Shown piece by piece: positions 18,554 through 28,570 of a stretch of DNA of 64,000 bases. Position numbers and translations under genes: made by a program. The stretch's first letter is position 1. The number at the start of each line of letters is the position of its first letter. The notes beneath the pieces were generated by a model. That model was not told the origin of the DNA, made no database searches, and saw only the letters and a program-made list of their open reading frames with translations. The DNA comes from Nocardiopsis metallicus (GTDB lineage Bacteria > Actinomycetota > Actinomycetes > Streptosporangiales > Streptosporangiaceae). The stretch is taken from positions 5,952,001 to 6,016,000 of the forward strand of contig NZ_JACHDO010000001.1 in assembly GCF_014201115.1 (NCBI RefSeq), read 5' to 3'.

Positions 18554-19258
18554 ATGACCGACTGGCCTCAGGGCAGCTTCATGTCCAGGCTCGGGCCTCA
18601 GACCGCGGAAGCGCTCCTCGCACTCGCGCCGCCGCGTTACCTGCCCGCCGACCGGGTCCTCATCTCCCAGGGGGACGAGGAGGAGCAGGTCATGCTCTTG
18701 GGCCCGCCCGGGCGCGGCAAGCGGGCTGACCCCGCCTGCGTCAAGGTCACGTCCGTCCTGCGCAACGGCACCGAGGCGATGTTCGGTATCCGGCGTTGGG
18801 GCGACCTGGTCGGGGAGCTCAGCTTGTTCCGGGGGACCAGGCCCTCCGCCACGGTCACCTCGTGCGCCCCGCTCACCGTCCGGGTCTACCCGCACCAGGT
18901 CTTCGACTCCTTCCTGGAGGAGCACCCCGACGCCTGGCGGGCGATGGTCGCCGTGATGGGTGAGCGCCAGGAGCGCGCGGACCTCCAGCGGGCCGAGCTC
19001 GCGGGTTACGAGGTCGAGGCCCGGGTGGCCCGGATGCTGGTGGACATGGCCCGGCATCACGGGGTACCCACCGAGGAGGGGGTCCACCTGGGGATCCGGC
19101 TCTCCCACACGGACCTGGGCAAACTCATCGGCGCCCGCACCGACGCCGTCGGTAACGCGATCCGCCGCTTCCGCTCCGAGGGCCTGCTGCTGTCCAGGTA
19201 CCGGAGCGTGGTGATCGTGGACATGGAACGCCTGAACCGGGTCTACGAGGCCGCGTAG
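18554..19258 (+). CDS. Crp/Fnr-family transcription regulator
   Basis: 234 aa cNMP-binding-type regulator. The N-terminal beta-roll includes DRVLISQGDEEEQVMLLG and GDLVGELSLFRG; the C-terminal winged helix has HTDLGKLIGARTDAVGNAIR followed by FRSEGLLL. GGAGGA lies just before ATG 18554; an ATG at 18539 would add five residues. The loop after MLLG (PPGRGKRADPACVK) looks longer than usual. The ligand and targets are unknown. Confidence 0.88.
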   Translation: MTDWPQGSFMSRLGPQTAEALLALAPPRYLPADRVLISQGDEEEQVMLLGPPGRGKRADPACVKVTSVLRNGTEAMFGIRRWGDLVGELSLFRGTRPSATVTSCAPLTVRVYPHQVFDSFLEEHPDAWRAMVAVMGERQERADLQRAELAGYEVEARVARMLVDMARHHGVPTEEGVHLGIRLSHTDLGKLIGARTDAVGNAIRRFRSEGLLLSRYRSVVIVDMERLNRVYEAA

Positions 19259-19437
19259 TCCCCTGTTCTCACCCACGGCGAAACGACAGTGATCCTTTTC
19301 GGGTCGAATTACCGACTGGTCAGTGGTCCTCGGATCCCGAAAGCGACAGAATCCCACTCGGGCTTCGTGCCCGCCCTCTCCCCGCACGGCTCGCGCCTCC
19401 TCCTCCGGTGCCCTCTCCGGTGCGGGAAGAGCGGTAG

Positions 19438-19476
19438 GGCTGCCGGAATGGTGAGGACGGCACCGTTCCGGCAGCC
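19438..19476 (+). terminator. Hairpin after the Crp-family gene
   Basis: GGCTGCCGGAA (19438-19448) pairs perfectly with TTCCGGCAGCC (19466-19476). The rest of the 377-bp gap (19259-19635) shows nothing else that I recognise. Confidence 0.6.
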
Positions 19477-19635
19477 ACCCCCCGTCTCCACACCACCCCG
19501 GTGGCCGTCCCCCGCCACCGGGGGCCTCTTTTCCGCGGATCGCCCCGCGCCTCACCAGGGCTGAGACTCCTGGATCACGGCGCCCCTCCGGCGTAGCCTG
19601 GACTCCCCGACCCACCGAAGCGGAGAGCGGTCACC

Positions 19636-20235
19636 GTGGCAGCCACCCAGAACAGTCGGCGTCCCGTCACCCTCGACGCGATCGAGCACGACACCGAGGG
19701 AATCGGGTTCAGCATGTCCTGTGAGGAGGCGGTCGGGCAGCTCCTGCGCGCGCTCGCCGCGGCCAAACCCGGCGGCCGGATCCTCGAACTGGGCACCGGG
19801 ACCGGGGCGGGCACCGCCTGGCTGCTGGCCGGAATGGACGCGCAGGCCCGCCTGGACACCCTCGACAACGACCCCGAACGCCTGGGCGTGGCCCGGCGCC
19901 ACCACACGCCCGACCCGCGGGTGACGATCTTCGAGGCCGACGGCGGAGAGTGGCTCAGCGCGCGCGCCACCGACGACGGTCCCGGCTACGACCTGGTCTT
20001 CGCCGACACCCGGCCGGGCAAGTTCACCCACCTGGACGAGGCGCTCTCCCTGGTGGACCGCGGTGGTTTCTACGTGGTGGACGACCTCGCCCGCCAGCCT
20101 TCGGGCGCCTGCGCCCCCGAGGACCACTGCCTGGCGGTGGAGGCCCTCATCGAGAACCTGGAGTCCCGCGCCGGCTGGGAACGCCTCCCGCTGCTCGGCT
20201 GGTCCTGCGGCGTTCTGGTCATGGTCCGCAAGTAG
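19636..20235 (+). CDS. Class I SAM-dependent methyltransferase
   Basis: 199 aa methyltransferase of the O-methyltransferase-like type. The SAM-binding motif I is ILELGTGTGAGTAWLL; an acidic residue follows in LDTLDNDPERL and motif IV reads YDLVFADTRPGK. The GTG 19636 start has GGAG 10 bases upstream. It stands alone, and its acceptor is unknown. Confidence 0.85.
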   Translation: MAATQNSRRPVTLDAIEHDTEGIGFSMSCEEAVGQLLRALAAAKPGGRILELGTGTGAGTAWLLAGMDAQARLDTLDNDPERLGVARRHHTPDPRVTIFEADGGEWLSARATDDGPGYDLVFADTRPGKFTHLDEALSLVDRGGFYVVDDLARQPSGACAPEDHCLAVEALIENLESRAGWERLPLLGWSCGVLVMVRK

Positions 20236-20404
20236 TCCCCCCGCCGTTCCCGTGGCTGTCCCCGCGCGTCCGCTGCTCCTGACACCCCGGCCGGGGAAGG
20301 GCGCGCCCGTCTTCCGGGCGGTGCCCGGGGTTCGGCCTTTGCCCAGATGGGTAGGGGGTGCAATCCCACCTCAGCGGATCACCTACCTGTGTCAGGGAGG
20401 GGAG

Positions 20405-21157
20405 ATGGAACCTCAGAGGTGTACGGACAGGATTTCCTTCGGCGAGGTGGCCAGCTGGCGGGTGCCGGGGCCACTCGGCCCGGTGGTCTGCGTCCACGGC
20501 GCGGGAGTGTCCACCAGACAGACGATGCCTCTGCTGAGGCGGTTGTCCGGCCGGGTCGAGGCGTGGGGCGTCGACCTCCCGGGCTACGGCAAGAGCACGT
20601 CGCCGGGTGGTTTCCTGGCGGTGCCGGAGCTGGCGGACGCACTCCTGGAGTGGACAAGGGCCCGAGAGATGGACCGGCCCTGCCTCCTCGGTGTCTCCAT
20701 GGGAAGCCAGGTGGTGGCCGAGGCAGCGGCCCTGGCCCCCGACGACGTGGGGTCGGTCGTCCTGGCCGCACCCACCACCGACCCCCGGGGCAGGGCCTGG
20801 CCCCTGCTCGGAGCACGCCTGATCTGGAACAACATGCTGGAGGGGGCCGACGTGCTGTCCTACAGCGTGCCCGACTACTGGGACGCCGGAGCGGGCCGTG
20901 TGCTCCGAAGCTGGGCGCAGAGCAGGAAGCACCGCCTCGAACGGGTCCTGCCCGACGTGTCGCAGCCGGCCCTGGTGGTCTGGGGGAGTCAGGACAAGGT
21001 CTGTTCCCAGGCTTGGGTGGAGGAGGCCACACGGCTGCTTCCCCGAGGTCGCCTGGTGGTCCTGCCGGGCCAGTACCACGCGCTCAGCTCCACCGGTCCC
21101 CGACAGCTCGCGGACGCGGTCCAAGATTTCGTCGGTGAGCGCGAGGAGGCGTCATGA
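20405..21157 (+). CDS. Alpha/beta hydrolase
   Basis: 250 aa cytoplasmic alpha/beta hydrolase. The nucleophile elbow is GVSMGSQ, the acid lies in WGSQDKVC and the catalytic His in GQYHALS; the oxyanion strand is VVCVHGAGVS. The ATG 20405 follows GGGAGGGGAG. The stop overlaps the next start (ATGA), so the hydrolase and the protein encoded downstream are probably translated together. No signal peptide is seen. The substrate is unknown. Confidence 0.88.
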   Translation: MEPQRCTDRISFGEVASWRVPGPLGPVVCVHGAGVSTRQTMPLLRRLSGRVEAWGVDLPGYGKSTSPGGFLAVPELADALLEWTRAREMDRPCLLGVSMGSQVVAEAAALAPDDVGSVVLAAPTTDPRGRAWPLLGARLIWNNMLEGADVLSYSVPDYWDAGAGRVLRSWAQSRKHRLERVLPDVSQPALVVWGSQDKVCSQAWVEEATRLLPRGRLVVLPGQYHALSSTGPRQLADAVQDFVGEREEAS

Positions 21158-22551
21158 AGCCACAGCGAGTCGTCGCCGGGTTCGATTCGGCGACCGCGAT
21201 GTTGAATGCCCTTTCTTCCTACAACGCAGCTGAGAACTCCCCCACCGGAGGCGAGACGCCCAAGGCCACGGCCCGGGCGCTGGCGGTGGCGGCCGGGATC
21301 GTCAACCGGATCCCCCGGCCCGCTAAGGAGCGGTTGTACGCGGTCTCGGGCTGGTACGAGGCCATCCAGGCGCACAGTGTCAGGGACGTCAGGTCCGACG
21401 AACTCGCCGAGTGGATCGTGCGCCACCATCCCAGGAAGCAGGCGGACGTCGCCTTCGTCGGTTCGGCGAACGGGGCCCTGACGCACTTGGCAGCCGCGCT
21501 GGAGGCGCCCTGGATCCCCCAGACGCTGCTGATACCGGTCCGGCGCCACGGTGTCCCCCCGGAGGACGGGGAGAAGGACCTCTTGAAGATGCGCTCGACC
21601 GGTCAGGACCTGCTGCGCGCCAACCCGGACTGGCGGCTGCACCACATGCACGACCCCAACCAGGACAGGCTCATGGTCGCGGGCATGTGCTATTTCCGGG
21701 TCAAGTGGCTCCGTCTGCCGGAGGCCTACCGCGCCTACCTCCGAAGGACCCTGGAGCCGGGCGGCACCCTCGTGGTGTCCGACTGCGCCATGCGCTGGCC
21801 CACGACCCGGGTCGAGGACCGGTACGTGTTCCAACACGGCGGGTTCGGCGGCGCCACCCTGGACGAGCTGCGCTACGGAAGTGAGCGGGTACGCGATTAC
21901 CTGCGCGCGTACGACTCCGACTACACGTCCTTCGTCGCCCCCGAACCCGACGGGGACAGCCCCGAAGCCGAATGGGGTTTCGCTGAGGAGCTCATGGACG
22001 ACCTCCGCGAACTCGCCGAACAGCAGGGGTGGACACTGCTACGGCTGCGTCATGACGAACCGGAGTCGCTCAGCCCGCCGGTGGCCGACATGTACCGCGG
22101 CTGGCACCGACGGCGCGGCCTGCCCTCGGACCGGCTGCTGGTGGAGTCCTTCATGCTCGTCGAACCGTACTGGGCCCTGCGCAGCGGGTCGGTGCCGTTC
22201 TGGACGGTGTTCAACAAGGAACCCTCCCTGCGGGCCCTGGAGGAGTACCTGGACCGTTCCCCGGCCTACGAGGAGATCCGTATGGGGTTGTTCTCCCACG
22301 GTGTGGAGTCGGTCGGGCTCGCCCGTGCCGACCAGTGGCAGGCCGTGTTGGACCGGGCCACCAAGGTGGGCACCTTCCTGGGAACGGATCCGTCGGCCTT
22401 TCCGCGCGACTTCGCGGTGCTCTTCCGTTTCCGCGAGGAACTGGCGAAGGTACGCGGCAGACAGCCGATGCCGGTACGGATGCCGTGGGCCGAGGCCGCC
22501 GAGGCGATGACGGGGGCGCCCGGGGTCGAACTGATCGAGGAACGGATATAG
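21154..22551 (+). CDS. Conserved hypothetical protein, possibly methyltransferase-like
   Basis: 465 aa protein that I do not recognise with confidence. Its start overlaps the hydrolase stop and has GAGGAGG upstream. The middle contains ADVAFVGSANGALTHLAAAL and later PGGTLVVSDCAMRWP, which resemble motif I and the post-motif region of Rossmann methyltransferases, but the glycine loop is weak. The C-terminal third has no known motif. Coupled translation suggests that it acts with the hydrolase. Confidence 0.75.
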   Translation: MKPQRVVAGFDSATAMLNALSSYNAAENSPTGGETPKATARALAVAAGIVNRIPRPAKERLYAVSGWYEAIQAHSVRDVRSDELAEWIVRHHPRKQADVAFVGSANGALTHLAAALEAPWIPQTLLIPVRRHGVPPEDGEKDLLKMRSTGQDLLRANPDWRLHHMHDPNQDRLMVAGMCYFRVKWLRLPEAYRAYLRRTLEPGGTLVVSDCAMRWPTTRVEDRYVFQHGGFGGATLDELRYGSERVRDYLRAYDSDYTSFVAPEPDGDSPEAEWGFAEELMDDLRELAEQQGWTLLRLRHDEPESLSPPVADMYRGWHRRRGLPSDRLLVESFMLVEPYWALRSGSVPFWTVFNKEPSLRALEEYLDRSPAYEEIRMGLFSHGVESVGLARADQWQAVLDRATKVGTFLGTDPSAFPRDFAVLFRFREELAKVRGRQPMPVRMPWAEAAEAMTGAPGVELIEERI

Positions 22552-22649
22552 GCCTTGCTCCGCGGGGCGTTCCGGCCCCGCTCACGCTCTGTGCTGCCCT
22601 AGTGTCGACACCGCGCACACCTGTGCGCGACCACTGAACCGGGGGCACC

Positions 22650-23387
22650 GTGAACCTGCGTTTCCAGGAACTCGACTGGCGGCCGACGCCCATGGGCGTG
22701 ATCAGTCTGCGGGTCCGATGGGACCCGATGGCCAAGGCCGAGGTCCACGAGATCAAACTCGACGACGACTTCCTCATGTCCAGCCTGTTCGTCCAAGGCG
22801 AGATCGACGTGGCCAGACTCGCCCTCACCGAACTCCACCGCGGCCCCGTCCCGGACGGCGGCTACGACGTGGTGGTCGGCGGGTTGGGGCTCGGCCACAC
22901 CGCCCTGACCGTGCTCGAAGACCCCGATGTGCGCTCGCTGGTGGTGGTCGAGGCGCTGTCCGAGGTCGTGGCCTGGCACGAGGCCGAACTCATCCCGGCG
23001 GGGAAGCGGCTCACCGCGGACCCCCGCTGTCGCCTGGCCCAGGGCGACTTCTTCGCGCTCGCCGCAGGGGAGGACCTGGACCAGCAGGACCCGGGCCGCC
23101 GTTTCCACGCCGTGGTCGTGGACATCGACCACTCCCCCCGCCACCTGCTCAACCCCGCGCACGCGCCCTTCTACGAGCCCGACGGGGTCCGCCGCCTCCT
23201 CGGGCACCTGCACCCCGGCGGGGTCTTCGCCCTGTGGTCCAACGACCCGCCGGACGAGGGGTACACGGAGGTGCTGCGCCAGTGCTTCACGGACGTGCGC
23301 GCCGAGGTGGTCAGCTTCCCCAACCCCTACCAGGAGCATCCGGCCACCAACACCGTCTACCTGGCCACGGCGCCCCCCTCGGACTGA
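22650..23387 (+). CDS. Spermidine-synthase-like methyltransferase-fold protein
   Basis: 245 aa protein of the spermidine synthase/SpeE-like Rossmann fold. The glycine loop is VVVGGLGLGHTAL, followed by VVVEALSEVVAWHEAEL and DFFALAAG, then the catalytic-site segment VVVDIDHSPRHLL. The GTG 22650 start has GGGGG upstream. Such proteins include true aminopropyltransferases and many uncharacterised relatives; the short N-terminus argues against a standard SpeE. It is probably monocistronic. Confidence 0.8.
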   Translation: MNLRFQELDWRPTPMGVISLRVRWDPMAKAEVHEIKLDDDFLMSSLFVQGEIDVARLALTELHRGPVPDGGYDVVVGGLGLGHTALTVLEDPDVRSLVVVEALSEVVAWHEAELIPAGKRLTADPRCRLAQGDFFALAAGEDLDQQDPGRRFHAVVVDIDHSPRHLLNPAHAPFYEPDGVRRLLGHLHPGGVFALWSNDPPDEGYTEVLRQCFTDVRAEVVSFPNPYQEHPATNTVYLATAPPSD

Positions 23388-23451
23388 GGTCAGCACGTCC
23401 AGCGGAAAAGCCGCACGTTCGACTGCGTCGCGTGTCCGGAGGGGGACCAGG

Positions 23452-24591
23452 ATGTTCGAGAGGCTACGTGACGGGCTCAGGCGTGCCCGCCAGCGGCGGG
23501 GTTTCGAGCGCGAGACCGTCGTCCTCATCCTCAAGTGCACGGTGGCCGCGACCCTGGCCTGGGTGGTGGGCACCCTGCTCGGCGCCTCCTCACAGGTCGG
23601 TTTCGCGCCCTTCACCGCGCTGCTCGTGGTCCGGCCGAGCGTGTACGGGTCGGTGCTCCAGTCCGGCCGCTACGTCGCGGCGGTCTTCGCCGGTGCGCTG
23701 CTGGCCGGGCTGGTCGGGCTCACGACCGGTGCCCAGCTGTGGACGTTCGCCCTGCTGCTCCTGGTCGCGCTGGCCGCCGGTCAGGCGCGCTTCTTCGGCG
23801 CGCAGGGCACCCAGCTCCCCGTGGTCGCCGCCTTCGCTCTCGCGGGAGGCACGGCGGAGAACCCCGAAGACCTCGGCTACCTCCTGCTGATGGTCTGCGT
23901 GGGCGCCGTCTGCGCGCTGGCCACCAACACGGTGTTCGCTCCGGCCATCCGGTTCCGGGACGCCGAGAACGCGGTCCTGGACCTCGCCGACGGCCTGCGT
24001 TCCCTGACCAGTGAGATGGCCGAGGGCCTGCGTGAAGGACGTGAGGGCCTGGACCTGGACCACTGGGGGCGGGCCAGCGGCGGGTTCGACGGTTCCGTCC
24101 GCAACGCGCAGGAGGCGGTCCGGCGCCAGGAGGACCGGACCCGGCTCAACCCGCGGCGCCTCGTGCCCGGCAAGCATCTCGACCCCGGGGCCCTGGACAC
24201 CTACCGGGACTGGATCGCCGCCCTGAGCCGGGCCTCCCGGCACGTGCAGTCCATCGTCCGGACCCTGCGCACCACCACGGGCCGGGGCTCGCGCTACTCC
24301 GGGCCCGACGACGCCTTCCTGCGCGAGTTCGCCCCGCTGGTCGAGCGCGCCTCGGAGATCTTCGGGGCCGTGCACGACCACGAGGAGCCCGAACGCGGCT
24401 CCGCCTCCGAGGAGTTGTGCGGGCGGGTCCAGGACGCACTGCGCCTGGTGGACGAGGAGCGAACCAGGATGCGCGAGCGCTGGGACGACGAGAACTGGCC
24501 GGTCTACAGCGGCCTGCTCACCGACGTCGAGCGGCTCTTCGAGGAGGTCGACCAGGGCTACGAGAACAGCACGCGCGCGGATCGCGGCTGA
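23452..24591 (+). CDS. FUSC-like (aromatic acid exporter family) membrane protein
   Basis: 379 aa inner-membrane protein. About six hydrophobic segments occupy residues 20-165 (for example FALLLLVALAAGQARFFG), followed by a long charged cytoplasmic domain rich in Arg/Glu that is probably helical. This half-FUSC layout is common in actinobacteria and may export aromatic or other anionic compounds, though that function is inferred from family. ATG 23452 follows GGAGGGGG. Confidence 0.8.
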   Translation: MFERLRDGLRRARQRRGFERETVVLILKCTVAATLAWVVGTLLGASSQVGFAPFTALLVVRPSVYGSVLQSGRYVAAVFAGALLAGLVGLTTGAQLWTFALLLLVALAAGQARFFGAQGTQLPVVAAFALAGGTAENPEDLGYLLLMVCVGAVCALATNTVFAPAIRFRDAENAVLDLADGLRSLTSEMAEGLREGREGLDLDHWGRASGGFDGSVRNAQEAVRRQEDRTRLNPRRLVPGKHLDPGALDTYRDWIAALSRASRHVQSIVRTLRTTTGRGSRYSGPDDAFLREFAPLVERASEIFGAVHDHEEPERGSASEELCGRVQDALRLVDEERTRMRERWDDENWPVYSGLLTDVERLFEEVDQGYENSTRADRG

Positions 24592-24661
24592 GCGGCCGGA
24601 GGGTGGGGGCGAGCGGCGCGGGACGCGGATACGGGCGTGCCGAGCGGGGCAGGGTCCGGGT

Positions 24662-25804
24662 ATGGAACGGACACCAGCACACACTCGGACGCACACGTAC
24701 ACCACCAGAACCCTCGCCCTCCTGGGTGCCGCGCTTCTCGCGAGTGCCTGTTCGACCACCGAGGCCAACGGTGCGGGACCGGGGGAGAACACCGAACCCG
24801 GCAGTGGATCGGCCGGGGCCGGAGCCCTCGACCCGGGCCAGCCCGAGGACCTGGCCACCGGATTCGACGTGCCGTGGGGGATCGATTTCCTCCCCGACGG
24901 TTCCGCGCTGGTGGCCCAGCGGGACTCCGCGGTGGTCGCCCGCCTGGCTCCGGACGGGCAGACCTCGGAGGCGGGCACGATCGAGGGGGTGGCGCACGGC
25001 GGCGAGGGCGGCCTCCTCGGCCTGGCCGTGGACCCGGACTTCCCGGAGGAGCCCTACGTGTACGTCTACTACACGACCGAATCCGACAACCGGGTCAGCC
25101 GGGTGGAGTACGACGACGAAGCCGACTCCCTCGGTGAACCGGAGGTGATCCTGGACGGCATTCCGGCGGCCAACACCCACAACGGCGGGCGGATCGAGTT
25201 CGGCCCGGACGGATACCTGTACGCGGCCACGGGGGACGCCCAGGACCCGGACAGCTCCCAGGACACCGACTCCCTGGCCGGGAAGATCCTGCGGATGACC
25301 ACCACCGGCGACCCCGCGCCGGACAACCCCTTCGACAACTACGCCTACAGCTACGGCCACCGCAACGTACAGGGTCTGGCCTGGGACGAGGCGGAGAACC
25401 TGTACGCGACCGAGTTCGGCCAGGACCTCCTGGACGAGGTCAACCTGATCGAGCCGGGCAACAACTACGGCTGGCCCGAGGTGGAGGGCCCGGGCGGCGG
25501 TGACGAGTACACGGACCCGCTGGTCACCTGGGAACCCGCCGAGGCCTCGCCCAGCGGGGCGGCCATCGCCGGTGACTCGCTGTACGTGGCCTCGCTGCGC
25601 GGCGCGCGGCTGTGGGAGGTCCCGTTGAACGGCGACGGCACGGTGGGTGAGCCCGAGGCCCACTTCGTCGATGAGCTCGGCCGTCTGCGCACGGTGGTCA
25701 CCGCCCCGGACGGCGACGCCCTGTGGCTGAGCACGAGCAACCGCGACCCCTGGGGTTCCCCGGCCGATGACGACGACCGGGTCATGAGCGTCCCGCTGGA
25801 GTGA
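24662..25804 (+). CDS. PQQ-type sugar dehydrogenase lipoprotein (GDH-B/YliI-like)
   Basis: 380 aa six-bladed beta-propeller of the soluble aldose sugar dehydrogenase type, anchored outside the membrane. The lipobox is LLASAC, then a Gly/Ser/Ala-rich linker. Family motifs are FDVPWGIDFLPDG, HGGEGGLLGLAVDPDF, NTHNGGRIEFGPDGYLY, GHRNVQGLAWD and NNYGWPEVEG; the conserved His, Asn and Arg in these contact PQQ or calcium in the family. Whether this host makes PQQ cannot be judged here. Confidence 0.88.
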   Translation: MERTPAHTRTHTYTTRTLALLGAALLASACSTTEANGAGPGENTEPGSGSAGAGALDPGQPEDLATGFDVPWGIDFLPDGSALVAQRDSAVVARLAPDGQTSEAGTIEGVAHGGEGGLLGLAVDPDFPEEPYVYVYYTTESDNRVSRVEYDDEADSLGEPEVILDGIPAANTHNGGRIEFGPDGYLYAATGDAQDPDSSQDTDSLAGKILRMTTTGDPAPDNPFDNYAYSYGHRNVQGLAWDEAENLYATEFGQDLLDEVNLIEPGNNYGWPEVEGPGGGDEYTDPLVTWEPAEASPSGAAIAGDSLYVASLRGARLWEVPLNGDGTVGEPEAHFVDELGRLRTVVTAPDGDALWLSTSNRDPWGSPADDDDRVMSVPLE

Positions 25805-25874
25805 GCCGTGGGGTCGGTCCACTGGAGTGATTCCGGTGCTGGGCTCGCCGGAACGGTCCGCGCCGGAGTTCGAC

Positions 25875-26622
25875 TCAGCCGAGCAGCCCGCGGGGGACGA
25901 CCTCCTCGGTGAGGACGCGGCGGATCTCGTCGTCCTCACCGGGGTGCCCCGGGTGCTCGGAGGCGTCCCGCAGCCGACCGCGGACCGCCGCCACGACCTC
26001 GTCGCTGAGCAGGGCCCCGGCCAGCGGGGCGGGCTCGACCGCCTCGCGCCAGCGGCGCAGCGCGTCCAGCCGGCCGTGCTCCACGGACTCGCGGGTCAAG
26101 GTGGAACAGGCCGTCCACGTTGCGCTCGTAGGCCTCCTCGTCCAACAGGTCCACGTCGACGACCGTCACCGGCTGGGGCGCGCCGCCGCCGGGGTCGGGG
26201 CGCAGGTGGTAGACCCGCCAGACCCGTCCGTTGGTGAGGAAGACCCAGTCCGCGCCCTCGTCGACGGCCAGCCGCCGGGCCATCTGGATGTTGCGCAGGT
26301 CCAGGTCCTGGCCGATCCGGCGCACCTCGATCGGGGCGAAGAGCTCGCCCTCCAGGATGATCGCGTAGTCGATCGAGTCCCCGCTGGTGCGGTACTCCGT
26401 GGTCAGGTCCTGGAACTTGCTGAAGTTCAGGCCGACGCTGAAGAAGTCGGCGACCAGCATGCGGGTGTCGCCGTCGTTGGCGTCGCGTTCGGCGAGGTCG
26501 GTCAGCGGGCCGGAGAACCGGTCGATCGCGGCGGCCACCCGGCCTCTGACCGAGGTCTCCCAGGTCACCGTGGTCGTGAACTGGCCTGTCCGGGCCATGA
26601 CCTGGGTCTCTTCAGCGTCCAT
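25875..26622 (-). pseudogene. PD-(D/E)XK-like (HsdR-N type) protein, frameshifted
   Basis: The minus-strand gene starts at ATG 26622 ([13 protein letters not shown]) and includes [20 protein letters not shown] and [17 protein letters not shown], the layout of type I restriction N-terminal nuclease-like domains, with Arg in place of the usual catalytic Lys (E-V-R). At about 26097 one extra base shifts the frame: the reading goes from GLFHL into an Arg/Pro-rich run. Removing it restores [20 protein letters not shown] and a stop at 25875. This may be true decay or a sequencing error. Confidence 0.7.
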
Positions 26623-26714
26623 GCCGTCCGTTTCCGTGTCTGGGGCAGCCCCGTCGCACGGCTTTCTCCGGGACCGGGGAACACGCGGACGAGGGGGAGA
26701 ATCCGCCTCAGATG

Positions 26715-27870
26715 CTACAGCTCCGACGCGCGAACCCCACCGCCGAGGGGGTTCTCGGGCAGGGACGGGAGCGCTTGTTCGGCGGATCGGGCCGCGGCCA
26801 GGAGCAGGGCGTCCTCGTGGTGCCGCGCGACCAGGTGCAGCCCGACGGGCAGACCGTCCGGGGTGAGCCCCGCGGGAAGGCTCAGGGCCGGGTGGCCGGT
26901 GAGGTTGAACAGCCAGGTCAAGCCCACGCCCATCACCTCGCCCGGCCCGGAGTGCGGGTGTGGCGAGCAGGTCCGCGGCGGCGAAGAGCTCCGCCAGCGC
27001 GGAGATGCTGTCCCCATCGACGTCGGGTCTGCTGGCGGGTGAGTCCTGGTCCCTGCGGGAGAGCCAGGACTCCGCGGGGTCGGTGAGCGCGAGCCCGGGC
27101 TCCGACAACGTCACGTCGCAAGTCCGGGCCCAGTGCCGCAGCGCCCGTTCCGCGACCGCCACCACCTCCGGGTCCGGCCGGTTGAATCCCAGGGCGGGGG
27201 ACCATGCGACGCGCACTTGGGCGGGTGCCGCCGCAGACGCGCCGCCGAGGACGGTACTCCGATACAGCTCGAGGTCGGAAACCGTGCGCGCGATCGGCCC
27301 GCCGACCGTCAGACCGGCGCGGTCGCGGGCCGGGAGCAGGCCCGTGGTCGGCTTGTAGCCGAGGACCCCGCACCAGGCCGCGGGGATGCGGGTGGACCCG
27401 GCACCGTCGCTCGCGGTCGCCAACGGCACCACTCCGGTGGCCACGGCGACGGCGGAGCCGGCCGAGGAACCGCCCGGAACCCGGTCCGCCCGCCAGGGGT
27501 TGAGCGTGGGCCCCTCGTCCGTGTGCCCCCAGGTCTTCCACCGCGTTCCCGGCCCCGGCACCGACGTGGCGCCGATGGGCACCGCACCGGCGGCGATCAA
27601 GCGTTGGGCCTGGTGCGAGGCGGTCCCCTCCGCGGCCTTCACCGCGAGCGGAACCCCGGCCAGCGGCAGACGGGCCCCGTCGGCGACCCGGGCGTCCACC
27701 TCCGCCGCGCGGTCCAGCGCCGACTCCGGCCAGAGCTCGACGAAGGCGCGCAGACGCCTGATCCGGTGGGCGTCGGCCAGCGCCGCGCGGACGGTCTCCA
27801 CCGCGCTCGTCACGGCCCGCGTCACCCGGTCGGCCGTCGCACCCGCGCTCCGCGGTGGTGTGTTCCTCAC
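26715..27870 (-). pseudogene. Amidase-signature protein, frameshifted
   Basis: An amidase-signature enzyme (Ser-cisSer-Lys hydrolase) read from GTG 27870. Lys is in GVPLAVKA and the serine region is [15 protein letters not shown]...[18 protein letters not shown]. Between 26935 and 26965 the frame changes: [12 protein letters not shown] is in one frame and [20 protein letters not shown] in another, ending at TAG 26715. The region between Lys and the Gly/Ser loop is also shorter than usual. The start has no ribosome site but has a -10-like TAGTCT 13 bases upstream. Confidence 0.75.
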
Positions 27871-27877
27871 CCGGCCG

Positions 27878-27883
27878 AGACTA
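27878..27883 (-). promoter_or_regulatory. -10 element of the probable leaderless amidase transcript
   Basis: TAGTCT on the minus strand begins 13 bases before GTG 27870. It lies in the 15-bp gap after the ABC ATPase gene, so the amidase may have its own promoter. Confidence 0.45.
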
Positions 27884-27885
27884 GA

Positions 27886-28536
27886 TCACGCTCGTCCGAG
27901 GCCCTCGGGGCGGCCTCGGGCTTCCAGAGCGCGGGTGGAGTCGCAGGCGTCGCGGACGGCGGGGTCGTGGGTGGCGATCACCACCGCGCAGCCCTCACGG
28001 CTCAGCTGGCGCAACGTATCGACCACCATGGCGGCGTTGTCGCTGTCCAGGGCACCGGTGGGTTCGTCGGCCAGCACCAGCGCCGGCCGTTTGACGATGA
28101 GTCGGGCCAGGGCCACGCGCTGCTGTTCGCCGCCTGACAGGTGGTGGACCCTCTCCTGCTCCCGACCGGCCAGGCCGACGCGGGCGAGGGCCTCGGCGCG
28201 GCCTGGTGGGCGGGCGCCGCGCCGACGGGCCACGTCGAGGTTGGCCCGGACCGTGGCGTTCTCGATCAGGGCGTAGTCCTGGAAGAGATAGCCCAGGTGG
28301 TCGCGGCGGAAGCGGCGTTGGCGCGCCGGACCCAGGCTGCTGAGGTCCGTGCCCTGGAACAGGACCTGCCCGGAGGTGGGCCGCTCCAGCAGACCCATGC
28401 AGTTGAGCAGGGTGGTCTTGCCCGATCCGCTGGCGCCGACCAGCGCGAGCATGCGGCCGGGTTCGACGGTCAGGTCGAGGTCCCGCCACAGGACGCGGGG
28501 GCCGAAGGACTTGGTGAGTTTCCTCAGGGTGATCAC
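27886..28536 (-). CDS. Bacteriocin-locus ABC transporter ATPase
   Basis: 216 aa ATPase of the MacB/LolD-like type. Walker A is GASGSGKTT, the signature LSGGEQQRVALAR, Walker B ALVLADEPTGALD, and the switch His is in VVIATHDPAV. GTG 28536 is chosen because GAGGAG lies just upstream; the longer frame overlaps the permease gene. It starts 34 bp after the permease stop and would power that protein. In lactococcin-972-type loci this pair is thought to give export and/or self-protection. Confidence 0.92.
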   Translation of the reverse strand: MITLRKLTKSFGPRVLWRDLDLTVEPGRMLALVGASGSGKTTLLNCMGLLERPTSGQVLFQGTDLSSLGPARQRRFRRDHLGYLFQDYALIENATVRANLDVARRRGARPPGRAEALARVGLAGREQERVHHLSGGEQQRVALARLIVKRPALVLADEPTGALDSDNAAMVVDTLRQLSREGCAVVIATHDPAVRDACDSTRALEARGRPEGLGRA

Positions 28537-28570
28537 GGTGCTCCTCGGTGCTTCTCTGCTTCGGGGCGGG

